Below, in pieces: positions 34,549-43,295 of a stretch of 64,000 nucleotides of DNA. Location of the stretch: assembly GCA_016617855.1 (NCBI GenBank), contig JAECUM010013002.1:1-64000 (forward strand), in the 5' to 3' direction. Made by a program: the position numbers and the translations under genes. The DNA is from Megalonaias nervosa (taxonomy: Eukaryota > Mollusca > Bivalvia > Unionida > Unionidae). The notes below the pieces were generated by a model. That model was given only the letters and a program-made list of their open reading frames with translations. It searched no databases and was not told the DNA's origin. Every line of letters starts with the position of its first letter. The stretch's first letter is position 1.

Positions 34549-35987
34549 ATGTTTAAGCGCTTATCTGACCCTGCGTTTGACATGGATGCACCAGTTCTCA
34601 AAGATGAGTCTGTGCGCGATTATCAGTATTATTCTTATGACGCACGACTGCCAAATCAGCGTGGACGAATCGAACTACAGGTTCAGGATACAAGTAGGTA
34701 TTTCCTTGCCCGCTGAAGCATTTATTGAAGTAGAAGGTAAAATTTATAAAGCGGATGATACTGAATACGATAATAATGTTGCTTTTGGTTTTGTTAATAA
34801 TGGTATTATGGCGTTATTTGACAGCGCTACGTACATGATTGATGGAAAAAATATTGAATCAATCCAGAAAGACGTTGACGTTGCAACAACAATACTTGGC
34901 CTTGCAAGATATAGCGACGATTACTCAAGATCAGCTGGTCCATCAATGATGTTTGCGAAGGATACAACTAATTCTCCTGACAATAGACATTATAATTTAG
35001 TACAAACACCACAGGATACTGCATCGGATCACCCAACCAGCTGGAATGATAACCCGGCCTGCTGCTGCATTTTCGTTATTGCAAAGTGTTAATCCAAATT
35101 TCAACTTAGGATTTGCATCACGTAAATCAATGTTGAAAGATAGAATGTTTTCATGTGCAATTCCACTGTCACACATATTTGGATTTTGCAGAAATGTCAG
35201 AAAAGTTATTTTTGGAGCCAAACATACGGTTGTACTTGTGCGAAAAAGCGATGATAATGATGCAATGTGGCACGTTGAGGGAGTTAATGATGCTGCAATT
35301 GAGGCACTTCATGGTAAAGTAGTACTAACAAAACTTTCCCTGTGGATGCCAGTGATGACTCCAACAATATCTGAAGAAGATCGGTTACTATCTTTTATGA
35401 GTCAAGGTGGTAAATCAACGTTATCATGGTTAACGATGACCACAGATTCTACTCAAAGTGCAATTAATGGTTTATTCACATGGCAAATAGCTTCTCAGCA
35501 AGGTGTTTCTGCACCGCGACATATATTTATTGCGCTTCAAAATAATGCACGAGTAAATAATCAGACACAAAGTATAATGATATTTGATAAACTTGGTGTT
35601 TCTGAGGTTTCATTAAGGATAAATGGACATCAAGAACCATCCGAAGATATATTACTGAATTTCGATCAAAATCATGTAGCACGTGCATATCATCGTCTTA
35701 TGTCGTTTATGGGGCGGGATCAAAACATTGATACTGGTTTACAAATATCACAGCTAGATTTTACAACGCTGTATCCGATTTATTACTTTTCACTAGAACA
35801 TTTAGATTTAACTAGACAATCAGTAGTTGATATACACTTCAGAGCTCGTGTAACATTGCCAGTAGCACCAGCACCATTAATTCCTAATTATAGAGCAATC
35901 GCAGTTATACTCAGCGATAAATCAATGTTACTCGAAGGTGTTGGTGGACGAATGAGAGTTATTGATGCTCCAGTAGAAAGCATGTAA
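34549..35987 (+). pseudogene. MCP: major capsid protein (double jelly-roll), two frameshifts
   Basis: The gene starts MFKRLSDPAFDMDAPVLKDE and runs in three successive frames: 34549 to about 34705, about 34680-35060, and about 35060-35987. Two frameshifts thus break it, with a TGA at 34714 in the first frame and TAA at 35090 in the second. The third segment holds the best family markers: CAIPLSHIFGFCRNVRKVIFGAKHT, quoted here only as the short core PLSHIFGF, then NDAMWHVEG, LYPIYYFSLE and SVVDIHFRARV near the end. These are conserved in Polinton capsid proteins of the PRD1/adenovirus double jelly-roll type, which form the icosahedral shell. Total length of about 479 codons is usual for the family. 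Confidence 0.9.
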
Positions 35988-36010
35988 TTAGATCGTTCAT
36001 AATATTATAA

Positions 36011-36514
36011 ATGTCATATCATCACGTTAGTGTGAGTCTGACTCCTGGTCAGATTAAAAAGCTACAATCAGCATAAAAAAATAACTGTGGAATAAAAATA
36101 TCGCTAAAGCGAGAACAGATGAGCGGTTCAAATAAATTATCGTTGACCGATCGTCAGTTCAAAAACTTCAATGAAGCTAAAAAATCAAATAAAGGCGTCA
36201 AACTTAATCTTTCTGCGGGTGCCATCAAAGACGTTGCTAAATCGGGTGGTATATTTCCACTTCTCGCAGCTATACCAGCATTAATAGCAGCTGCAGCCCC
36301 AGCTGTTGCAAAAGCAGCTGCGCTAGGTGCTGTTGGAACTGCTGCTGGAATGGCGTTAAAGAAAGCAACCGGACAAGGAATCAAAAAAAAAAAGGGAAAA
36401 GGTCTAAGACTACCAGGAACCCCGCATTCGTGGTACGGAAAGGGTTTAAGATTACCAGGGACCCCGTATTCGTGATACGGAAAGGGTCTAAGACTTCCCG
36501 GGACAGTTTACTAA
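36011..36514 (+). pseudogene. Ala-rich hydrophobic/basic virion protein with two premature stops
   Basis: A frame starts at ATG 36011 (VSLTPGQIKKLQ), is cut by TAA at 36074, and is open again in the same frame from ATG 36119 to TGA 36473. The main piece has LSLTDRQFKNFNEAKK, an Ala-rich hydrophobic segment (FPLLAAIPALIAAAAPAVAK) and a KKKKGKG patch. C-terminal repeats read GKGLRLPGTPxS. A third repeat copy continues after the TGA to TAA at 36512; the tandem DNA units read TCGTGG at the first and TCGTGA at the second, so the TGA is a Trp-to-stop change. Proteins with a GGFLPLL-like hydrophobic core and G-x-G-L repeats are standard in animal Polintons and may be membrane-active or DNA-condensing. 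Confidence 0.72.
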
Positions 36515-36522
36515 TATCACCC

Positions 36523-36924
36523 ATGTCCAATTTTGATTTACTTAATGCTGCTAAAAAATTAAAAATAAAAAATTTCAGAGGTGTTTTTATGAGCGATCAA
36601 TTGCCAAAAAAACCAAACATTATTGAAACCGGTATCATTAATCTCGATAAAAACTCTGGCCCAGGCACGCACTGGGTCGGATATGCAATTGATCCACGTG
36701 GAATTATTTATTTCGATTCGTATGGATTAGCACCACCAAAAGAATTTTTAGAGTACGTTACCGGCGATATTCCAATCTGGTATTCAACGCTACCAACACA
36801 AAAATTAACTAATCCCCCAATATGCGGTCGTGAAACCCTCGCTGTGCTTAATGCTGTATCAAAATCAACAGCGCCAGCTCATAAAGTCGTGCACGCGTTC
36901 ACTACACTACGTCATAACACTTAA
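36523..36924 (+). CDS. PRO: adenain-like cysteine protease (intact)
   Basis: 133 residues from ATG 36523. It reads GVFMSDQLP near residue 20, GTHWVGY (His50), IIYFDSYG (Asp65), a Gln at 93 and NPPICGRETL (Cys101). The order His-Asp/Glu-Gln-Cys and the spacing match adenovirus protease and the Ulp1 clan, and the GVFxxDxLP start is typical of Polinton proteases. It should cleave capsid precursors during virion maturation. The frame has no break. It is shorter than adenain (about 200 residues), as usual in Polintons. Confidence 0.88.
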   Translation: MSNFDLLNAAKKLKIKNFRGVFMSDQLPKKPNIIETGIINLDKNSGPGTHWVGYAIDPRGIIYFDSYGLAPPKEFLEYVTGDIPIWYSTLPTQKLTNPPICGRETLAVLNAVSKSTAPAHKVVHAFTTLRHNT

Positions 36925-36943
36925 ACAGATATCAGTAAATATA

Positions 36944-38041
36944 ATGGTAGATATTTATGGAAGATCTACTCGCAAAGATCAGAAGATCGAGTTATCTAAA
37001 TATGCAACTCTTGATCAGCTCAGAAATGAAATCGATGATTTATTAAATATCACAAGTGTGGATCAAAATGAAGTCGTCGTTTTTCAGGACAAACAAGGAC
37101 GATTAAAAACGAGTAACATACAACTACTAGATGCACTTGTACGAATTCCCAACGCGGTTGTTAATAATATCGTTATTTTTACTGATCAAGGTAAAATACA
37201 GGACTCCGGTAAATCGGTTAACGACTATATTAAGAAAACTGGTGATGTATTTACCGGTGACATTATTATGTCAGGAAGAAAAATTACATATCTTGGAGAT
37301 CCAACCTCGGATACAGACGCAGCAACAAAAAAATACGTCGATGATCAAGAATCCAAGTACGTGTCAGTGCGCGGTGGTATAATGCGTGCATTTCCCGACA
37401 TGAATAATAATGGTATTAATAATCTCAGAACACCAGAAACAGATTTTGACGCTGCAACGAAGAAATACGTCGATGATAAGGAAATTCCAATAACGACTTC
37501 GTTAACGACAATCAATGATGGAATTGCTGCATTTAGAACTGATTATATTAATCACGTGCAAGCGTTTCTGAATTTCCGTAGAAATATAAACAAATATATT
37601 AACGAATTTTTTGGAACTCCACCAGTCGTTGACATAAAACTTACCGACATTAACACGAAAATCAACGATAATGTTAGTGGAATTCCTAATGTCATTGAAA
37701 AAACGAATCTTATTAAAATTCCTCACAAGCAGATCTTCAACGTAGTATACACAGTAGCATCAGGATTAGGAGTATGGACACTGCAAGATAATAATCTCAA
37801 ACACACCGCAGAAGTCACTGGTGTATACAGACTGTCCGTATTTAATAGTGCAAAATTCAGTATATTTACTACATTTCCATGGCGTTATTCAAACGATACT
37901 TTTTCTGGGGTTGTCTCCGTTATAATAAATAAAGATGCTGAAGAAACATTTCTGCTGGAAGCATCTGATAAAAAATTAACCAGAGCACTATACTGGTGGT
38001 GCTTGGAATTTGTGTGTGAAACTCCTCAATTAGTTATCTAG
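36944..38041 (+). CDS. fibre-like virion protein with DAATKKYVDD repeats (intact)
   Basis: 365 residues from ATG 36944; earlier in-frame codons overlap the protease and are rejected. The N-terminus (residues 1-85) looks like a small folded domain. Residues 98-180 hold two units of the form GDI.MSG..I..LGDPTSDTDAATKKYVDD, with DAATKKYVDD at 125-134 and 169-178. This repeat occurs in trimeric fibre and tail-fibre shafts of phages and in Polinton proteins. A beta-rich C-terminal domain (about 260-365) could be a receptor-binding head. It lies between protease and membrane protein. Role as spike or fibre is inferred. Confidence 0.75.
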   Translation: MVDIYGRSTRKDQKIELSKYATLDQLRNEIDDLLNITSVDQNEVVVFQDKQGRLKTSNIQLLDALVRIPNAVVNNIVIFTDQGKIQDSGKSVNDYIKKTGDVFTGDIIMSGRKITYLGDPTSDTDAATKKYVDDQESKYVSVRGGIMRAFPDMNNNGINNLRTPETDFDAATKKYVDDKEIPITTSLTTINDGIAAFRTDYINHVQAFLNFRRNINKYINEFFGTPPVVDIKLTDINTKINDNVSGIPNVIEKTNLIKIPHKQIFNVVYTVASGLGVWTLQDNNLKHTAEVTGVYRLSVFNSAKFSIFTTFPWRYSNDTFSGVVSVIINKDAEETFLLEASDKKLTRALYWWCLEFVCETPQLVI

Positions 38042-38047
38042 ATAAAT

Positions 38048-38530
38048 ATGATGAATCAAGAGTCATTTATCGATGTTCAACGTCACAGATACGCTCAAGT
38101 ATGTGAGTGTCAAACCAAACTAAAACATATCATCGACGATTACACGATAAAGGTAAAAAAATATCGGCGACGTATGGTTGTTATTGATATAATGGTATAC
38201 TCGGTTTCTGCTGTTATTGCTGGAACTGGATTATAACTATCAACAATAACGATGACAGCGCCTGCAGTTGTAACAATTATAGTTTCAACGGCAACAACAT
38301 GCGCAGGTATTTTCAGTATTATCGCTAAGAAAATATCTACGTGTACAAATGATAAACTAAACGAGTACATAATGAAATTGCACACAGCAACATCATCTTA
38401 TTCAAAACTATCATCGTATCTTTCGGCGTACCTCAGCGATGGTAAAATATCCGATGAGGAATTCGCAATGATAATGGAAACTTATCATGAGGCATTCAAA
38501 GTGGATTCTAATGATAAAGTGGAGGGTTGA
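38048..38530 (+). pseudogene. small two-helix membrane protein with one premature stop
   Basis: The frame is open from ATG 38048 to TAA 38234 and, in the same frame, from there to TGA 38528, for about 160 codons in all. It has a charged N-terminal helix, two hydrophobic segments either side of the stop (VVIDIMVYSVSAVIAG and VVTIIVSTATTCAGIFSII), and a helical C-terminus ending DGKISDEEFAMIM. Polintons often encode such a protein with paired membrane helices followed by a cytosolic helix. The in-frame continuation argues for one gene broken by a nonsense change rather than two genes. Confidence 0.65.
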
Positions 38531-38565
38531 ATTTCCGCTCTATTAAATACGGAGTATTTTAAATA

Positions 38566-40034
38566 ATGTCATCGTTAGAATTATTACAGCAGATCGTAGC
38601 TAATACAACGTCGTCAAAAACTACTATGATATCATTAAGTTCAACCAATCCTGAATTTAGCGTTAATTTTCCGACTGCAATTCCAGCAAAGGAAATAGCG
38701 CTAGCACAACTGCACGTTTATCATAGTTGGCCAAATATCAGGTCAAAACCGTTTGGTGGACAACCAGCAAATAATTCACTGGTATTTGCGAATAAGAATA
38801 AACCGGATGGAACACCTGATTGGCAAGTTGTTGGAATTTCAACGGGCAGTTATCAAATAGACCAGATTAATGATGAGCTCCAACGCAGAATTAAATCTAT
38901 CACAGGAAAAGAATCTAAAATAGCTATTACTGCTTACGAACCAACACTATCAGCGCTGGTTGAAATAAATTCTCCTGATTACCTCGTAGACATTTATCAA
39001 AGTTCGATCAGATCAGTGTTAGGGTGGCCTGAAGTTGCACCAGTTTATAATGGAGTTTCAGAACCAACTAAAAATGAATGTAAAACAAGCGAAGAAATAT
39101 TCATTTAAAATCCAGAATATCGAAAAAAACATCCATGGAGATATATAGGATTTGAATTTGATTCAGACAACAATACATACTACTTTACCGATTTTGACGG
39201 TAAAAGAATTCCCAGGATAACTAGATCAGCATTTAATGCGGTTATCGTAGACCCCAGGTCGCTGCGTGCTAGAGATATCGTTGATGAAGAATATTTTAAA
39301 GAATTTTTAGATACTCTTAAACCTGAATACGATAAAACATTTAATGATTTAAGAAGTTTACTTATTTCATTATCTCAACATTACAACGATAACGTAAAGC
39401 AGCAAATAATCGAGTCAATAAACACTTAAATGGAATGTTACTCGATTTATACATCGCCAATCGAAGTATTATAAACACTGTGACTAAACTCGATGGAAAT
39501 CCTTACACAAGTCCAAAACTTAAACAATTATTTCTTGATCATTACAAAATAACAGAAAAAGATTTACAAACATTTATTATACCAGATTTAAATAACGCTG
39601 AAATGAAGAAATCATTAAATGATCTTATTGAAGAATATTATCCGGGAGTAATTGAATCATGGAGAAAAATAGTCCCACCACCGGCTATACTAAAACATAA
39701 TAACAACCCTTTTGGTGCCGGACGTCATATATCGCCAGGCATTGTAAACATAACAACAACAATTGCAGTCAGTCTGGTATGCGATATTATTGAAGGTAGC
39801 TATCAGGTAGATCTTTCTAAGTCTAACCAGGCCCAGCAAGGGTACATATTATACAGTTTCAGTCCATTAGCCCCACCAGGCTGGTTAATTGTATCAGAGC
39901 CAATTAACCCCGTGTACCTGCGAGTTCATAATCCGTTATTATCAAGGATACACTTGAAACTTACAGACCAAAACAATCGCATTTTGGACACAAGAAATGA
40001 AGAACTAAATATAAATCTGTATGTACGCTCATAG
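38566..40034 (+). pseudogene. penton-type minor capsid protein, stop and frameshift
   Basis: The N-terminal part (ATG 38566 to TAA 39106) has HVYHSWPNI and STGSYQIDQIND, typical of the Polinton penton (single jelly-roll) protein. After the TAA the same frame stays open to 39429, then the frame changes and 39435-40034 carries the C-terminal part: VNITTTIAVSL, ILYSFSPLAPPGW and LKLTDQNNRI. The known family ends with ILYSFFPxxPPG and LTDQNG motifs. About 190 codons of charged helical sequence lie between the two conserved parts and look like an insertion domain. The protein would close the capsid fivefold vertices. Confidence 0.85.
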
Positions 40035-40590
40035 AGCGTTATCATAACAAAAAAAAATATCCGGATGCATAGTGCTTGTCTATGATACATAATAGTTGGT
40101 ATACAATACAGTATAGTATATACTTGTCAATATAACCTTGCCTGCGGTCTCATTCAATGCTAATCGGCAACTTCTCTATGTGGCAACCAGTAACTGACAA
40201 ATAATAATACTGTATTCTTTGTTTACAAAAAATCCGCGCACAGATTTCTCATAGTGCACACAGGCAATCGAAATCTATTGTCTAGAAGGCTGTGGCTGCA
40301 TAATTAGCTCTGTTATTGATTATTCCATAACGTCTATATTGCCTGTATCTGTGTGGCCGATTACCGCGTAAAGTTATTTTAAGAATACGCTATGACTAAA
40401 TCAATCTTCTTGGTAACGGCTTACGCATAGACTCAGTGTTAATGCAGAATTGTATATATTTTTTGGAAACTAGAAATATAAAATCCCATTTTACACAGAA
40501 AACTGTGGTTTTTGTTAAGAACACTGTAGTTTTTAGGAAATAGGTTATTGGTAAACACATATTAACTTTTTTAGTATATATTTATAACAA
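40035..40590. other. noncoding gap inside the Polinton
   Basis: About 550 bp after the penton gene with no open frame and no recognised repeat, unlike the dense coding around it. It may be inserted DNA or decayed Polinton sequence. Confidence 0.4.
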
Positions 40591-40876
40591 GATCCGATAG
40601 CTCAGTTGATAGCGCGTAGAAACTCTCGTCCTGGCGCCCATGGTTCGAAACCCGAGAAAGACAAATTGTCTGCGGGAGGCGATTTTAGGCCAAGATTTAT
40701 AATCTATTGGGGGCTCCAGCCCCCCCGTCTTCAGAGTACACCAATCCACTACGTCAACACGTGGTGGATTCATTTTTGTGAATCACCCATTGGTTGATCA
40801 TTATGGGTTGGTGTGCTGGCGTGAAGACAGCATTTCATCATATCATATCATCATCATCATCATATCATCTCATCAA
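40591..40876 (+). mobile_element. tRNA-derived SINE nested in the Polinton
   Basis: The head has box A TAGCTCAGTTGATAGCGCG (40599-40617) and box B GGTTCGAAACC (about 40642-40652). The body holds GTCTTC...GAAGAC inverted boxes and a G/C-rich loop, and the tail is a run of ATC/ATCAT repeats (40835-40876). It differs from the SINE at 7.5 kb. Insertion inside the Polinton shows it arrived later. Confidence 0.78.
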
Positions 40877-41011
40877 AAATATACAGCTGGGGGTGATATG
40901 AGGTCGTGACCTTGTGACTTCACTAAAGGGGTGCCCCACACAAGGGCCATTCTAAAAGACACATCGCAAAACTAAAAATAAACCTAGGTTCCAGGTCACA
41001 AAGACCAATCA

Positions 41012-41250
41012 GCCTTTGAGTTCCTAGAGTTTCGGTTACGGATATTTAGGAATTCTTGTAAGGCAATAAACATAGTCTGGTTGGTCACTAAAACAAGACC
41101 TACACGTGTATAAACAACCCTCTGAGTTTCTAGAGTTTCGGTTACGGATATTTAGGAATTCTTTCGGGGGTAAACAAATAACACGTACAAACAACCCTCT
41201 GAACCTCTAAAGTTTCGGTTTCGGATATTTAGGGGTTCTCTTGGGGGTAA
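41012..41250 (+). repeat. three tandem copies of an 80-105 bp unit
   Basis: Cores at about 41012-41056, 41118-41164 and 41194-41240 share CTAGAGTTTCGGTTACGGAT then ATTTAGGAATTCTT. Two copies continue into GGGGGTAAA. The array ends about 120 bases before the next gene's start, so a regulatory or replication role is possible. Confidence 0.85.
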
Positions 41251-41369
41251 ATGTCTAAACAAAGAACCTCATTGGGTTTATCTGATACAACTATGGAATG
41301 GTACATCGAATATCACCTCGCGCTGTATATTTTTGTTTATTTTTATATTAAATATACACTCATTATATA

Positions 41370-41792
41370 ATGAATTTTGAAAATATCAATGTCATTGTTT
41401 CAGCGATTAAAAAATTACAACATAACGGTATCAATGTATCTGACAATCTTAATGCTGAGAAGATTCTATGTGATTTTGACTCATTACAACAACGAAAGAA
41501 CGCGAACAGATTCACGCTATCTGCTGATTATAAATTCATGAAAATTATCCAACAAGGAATGTTAAAGTCACTGGCAACTGTCACTGATGATCAGGTAAAG
41601 TTGTTTGTGCCTCTCTCAAACGCTATTGACAAAATCAAGCTAGAATTATCTCATGGATACGAACAGAAAAAGATTATGAACTTTCGTATAAGACAGTTAA
41701 GAGAGCATTGTGAAAATACGAGTGAACATGACAGCGATAATGATGGACCATTGACTGTGATAATAGCTAAACAAAATCCTTGGGAAAACTAA
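41370..41792 (+). CDS. uncharacterised 140-residue Polinton protein (intact)
   Basis: Starts at an ATG directly after CATTATATA. The product is mostly helical and charged, with a Lys/Gln-rich middle (DFDSLQQRKNANRF), an IQQGMLKSL helix and an acidic tail (CENTSEHDSDNDG). No domain recognised. It has no break, sits alone between the SINE/repeat block and a palindrome, and has a start context like the other Polinton genes, so it is probably real. A small gene in the decayed relic (16028-16407) may be a distant counterpart. Confidence 0.6.
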   Translation: MNFENINVIVSAIKKLQHNGINVSDNLNAEKILCDFDSLQQRKNANRFTLSADYKFMKIIQQGMLKSLATVTDDQVKLFVPLSNAIDKIKLELSHGYEQKKIMNFRIRQLREHCENTSEHDSDNDGPLTVIIAKQNPWEN

Positions 41793-41957
41793 CATACTCT
41801 GCTTAGTATAATGCAACCTACACACGTGGATATTGACAAGTATTGTATCAAAGAACCAACCATTATGTTTCAGTAGGTGTCATAGACAAGTACAATATTG
41901 CCCTTGCTTGTTGTGCAAAGTTTTTCGTTGAGTTTGCTAATTTTCGTTGGGTGAAAA

Positions 41958-42134
41958 CCCCAGGAAGGTTAACGGGAATTAACATTAGATTTTAAATTTG
42001 TTGATCAAAAACTGTTTTTTTCCAGTTCTTTTGCTCGTATTGTGTAGTTTTTTGCCAGCGAATTACGATAAAAATCCGGAAAAAACCAGTTTTTCATCGA
42101 TAAATTTAAAACCTAATGTTAACCATCCTGGGGG
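41958..42134. repeat. large imperfect palindrome between convergent genes
   Basis: Arms at 41958-42023 and 42077-42134. The left arm has CCCCAGGAAGGTTAA, ACATTAGATTTTAAATTTGT and AAAAACTG; the right arm holds their complements. About 55 bases form the loop. It lies between the end of the + gene at 41792 and the end of the - gene at 42432. It could be a bidirectional terminator, a replication structure or a fold-back insertion. Confidence 0.8.
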
Positions 42135-42431
42135 TTTGACCTTCAGAATTTGTCTAAATCTGACTGATTTTCACTGATTTTTAGTCATTTTTCATGCAAA
42201 AAACGCGGTTTTCAAAACAAAATCAACGAAATAAAAAAAAATTCAACAAAATTATTTTTATTTGCAGTACTTGAGATCCAAATTCACTGAAATGTTTTTA
42301 CAGTCAAAGATATGGACAATCAGGATAGCTTTTGACATTAACTCGTATCTAGTATAAGCGGACAACTACGATATTTATCATTATACTTGACGGAGCGTTT
42401 AATCATTTGGTAACATTAAAAATACGGTAGA

Positions 42432-42926
42432 CTAAACGTACTGAAATCTTATTTTTTGTGCAAATCTTTTGGAAAAGGCAGATTTCTGTATATTTTCTGC
42501 CACGTGTTGTACCGATTGTGGTACTATGTCAAAATATTTGGCAGCAGAATTAATTGACTTGAACATAATTTCTTCCCCAGATTCTGCATTCACTGATTTA
42601 ACAGGTCTTGCAAATCGTGTGCCGCCAGTGTTTCCAAACTTACAGTTTTCACTTTGCGTGATAATACGTAGATTTCCAAGTGAGTTGTCAAGTTTATTGC
42701 CGTTGATGTGATCCACCACATACCCATCTTTGATTAGTCCAAAATAACACTCGATCACAAATCTATATGATCGATAATTTTTATTTCCTTTGGTATTAAA
42801 CGCAAGACAACCAGTATTGGTAATACTACCGACTGGTTTTTTCAGTCTGCAATTCCTGATGATGCCATTACGAGATGCTTCATAATTAGTAATGATTGGA
42901 TGTGACACAAACTCATTTTGCTCCAT
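42432..42926 (-). CDS. HNH homing-type endonuclease with NUMOD1 domain (intact)
   Basis: 164 residues, starting at an ATG preceded by TATTATATATAA. Residues 12-60 form an N-terminal region like NUMOD4/HNH flanks (YEASRNGIIRN). Residues 70-90 read VVDHINGNKLDNSLGNLRII, the HNH_3 core with His73 and Asn81. Residues 107-145 (RPVKSVNAESGEEIMFKSIN and AAKYFDIVPQSVQHV) match the NUMOD1 DNA-binding helix-turn-helix. Such enzymes cut DNA near their own insertion site in phages and large DNA viruses. Free-standing and on the opposite strand to most of its neighbours, it may be a selfish rider or a replication/recombination nuclease. Confidence 0.85.
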   Translation of the reverse strand: MEQNEFVSHPIITNYEASRNGIIRNCRLKKPVGSITNTGCLAFNTKGNKNYRSYRFVIECYFGLIKDGYVVDHINGNKLDNSLGNLRIITQSENCKFGNTGGTRFARPVKSVNAESGEEIMFKSINSAAKYFDIVPQSVQHVAENIQKSAFSKRFAQKIRFQYV

Positions 42927-42939
42927 TTATATATAATAT

Positions 42940-43245
42940 TTATTTGTCTAAATCATTGTTTTTTGAAAATCTAGCCAGATAATCTTCTTCGGTTTTTATA
43001 GGAGAGTCAGTGTTATATTTTTTATCGTAATATCGTTTCAGCTCTCTGTATTTTTTACCACCGCATTGCGCACACAGGTGAGTCTTTCCTCGCACTCCAG
43101 CACTACGCACAAGACACGGTTTTGGTCCTAGACTCCCATTTCTGACGCATTGCATATAATAACTACAGTATTCATTCACACATGTTCTTTTACACGGAGA
43201 TTTATAACCGATTTTTAACCAGTGGCAATGATTTGGTTGAATCAT
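42940..43245 (-). CDS. Cys-rich zinc-binding Polinton protein (intact)
   Basis: 101 residues from ATG 43245; an in-frame TTG at 43266 is rejected. Eight cysteines at 7, 18, 22, 27, 33, 44, 58 and 61, with motifs NHCHWLKIGYKSPCKRTC and LCAQCGGKKYR, look like two zinc sites. Similar C-W-L...C...C...YC...PC...LC..CG proteins occur in animal Polintons; their role is unknown, perhaps DNA binding. It lies 13 bases after (downstream strand) the HNH gene and 50 bases from the divergent polymerase gene. Confidence 0.75.
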   Translation of the reverse strand: MIQPNHCHWLKIGYKSPCKRTCVNEYCSYYMQCVRNGSLGPKPCLVRSAGVRGKTHLCAQCGGKKYRELKRYYDKKYNTDSPIKTEEDYLARFSKNNDLDK

Positions 43246-43295
43246 ATACAAAAGATTAAAGTTCAATTAAATATATATTTTGCCCTAATTATAAT

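Noticed and set aside
36830..36943. Longer fibre-protein start overlapping the protease gene
   Set aside because: The extension begins at a GTG and overlaps the protease in another frame; the ATG at 36944 gives a clean start.
40591..40665. Functional tRNA gene
   Set aside because: Boxes A and B are present but the sequence continues into a SINE body and tail, and no proper acceptor stem pairing is seen.
40835..40876. CRISPR-like short repeats
   Set aside because: It is an ATC/ATCAT simple-sequence tail of a SINE; no spacer structure, and the genome is eukaryotic.
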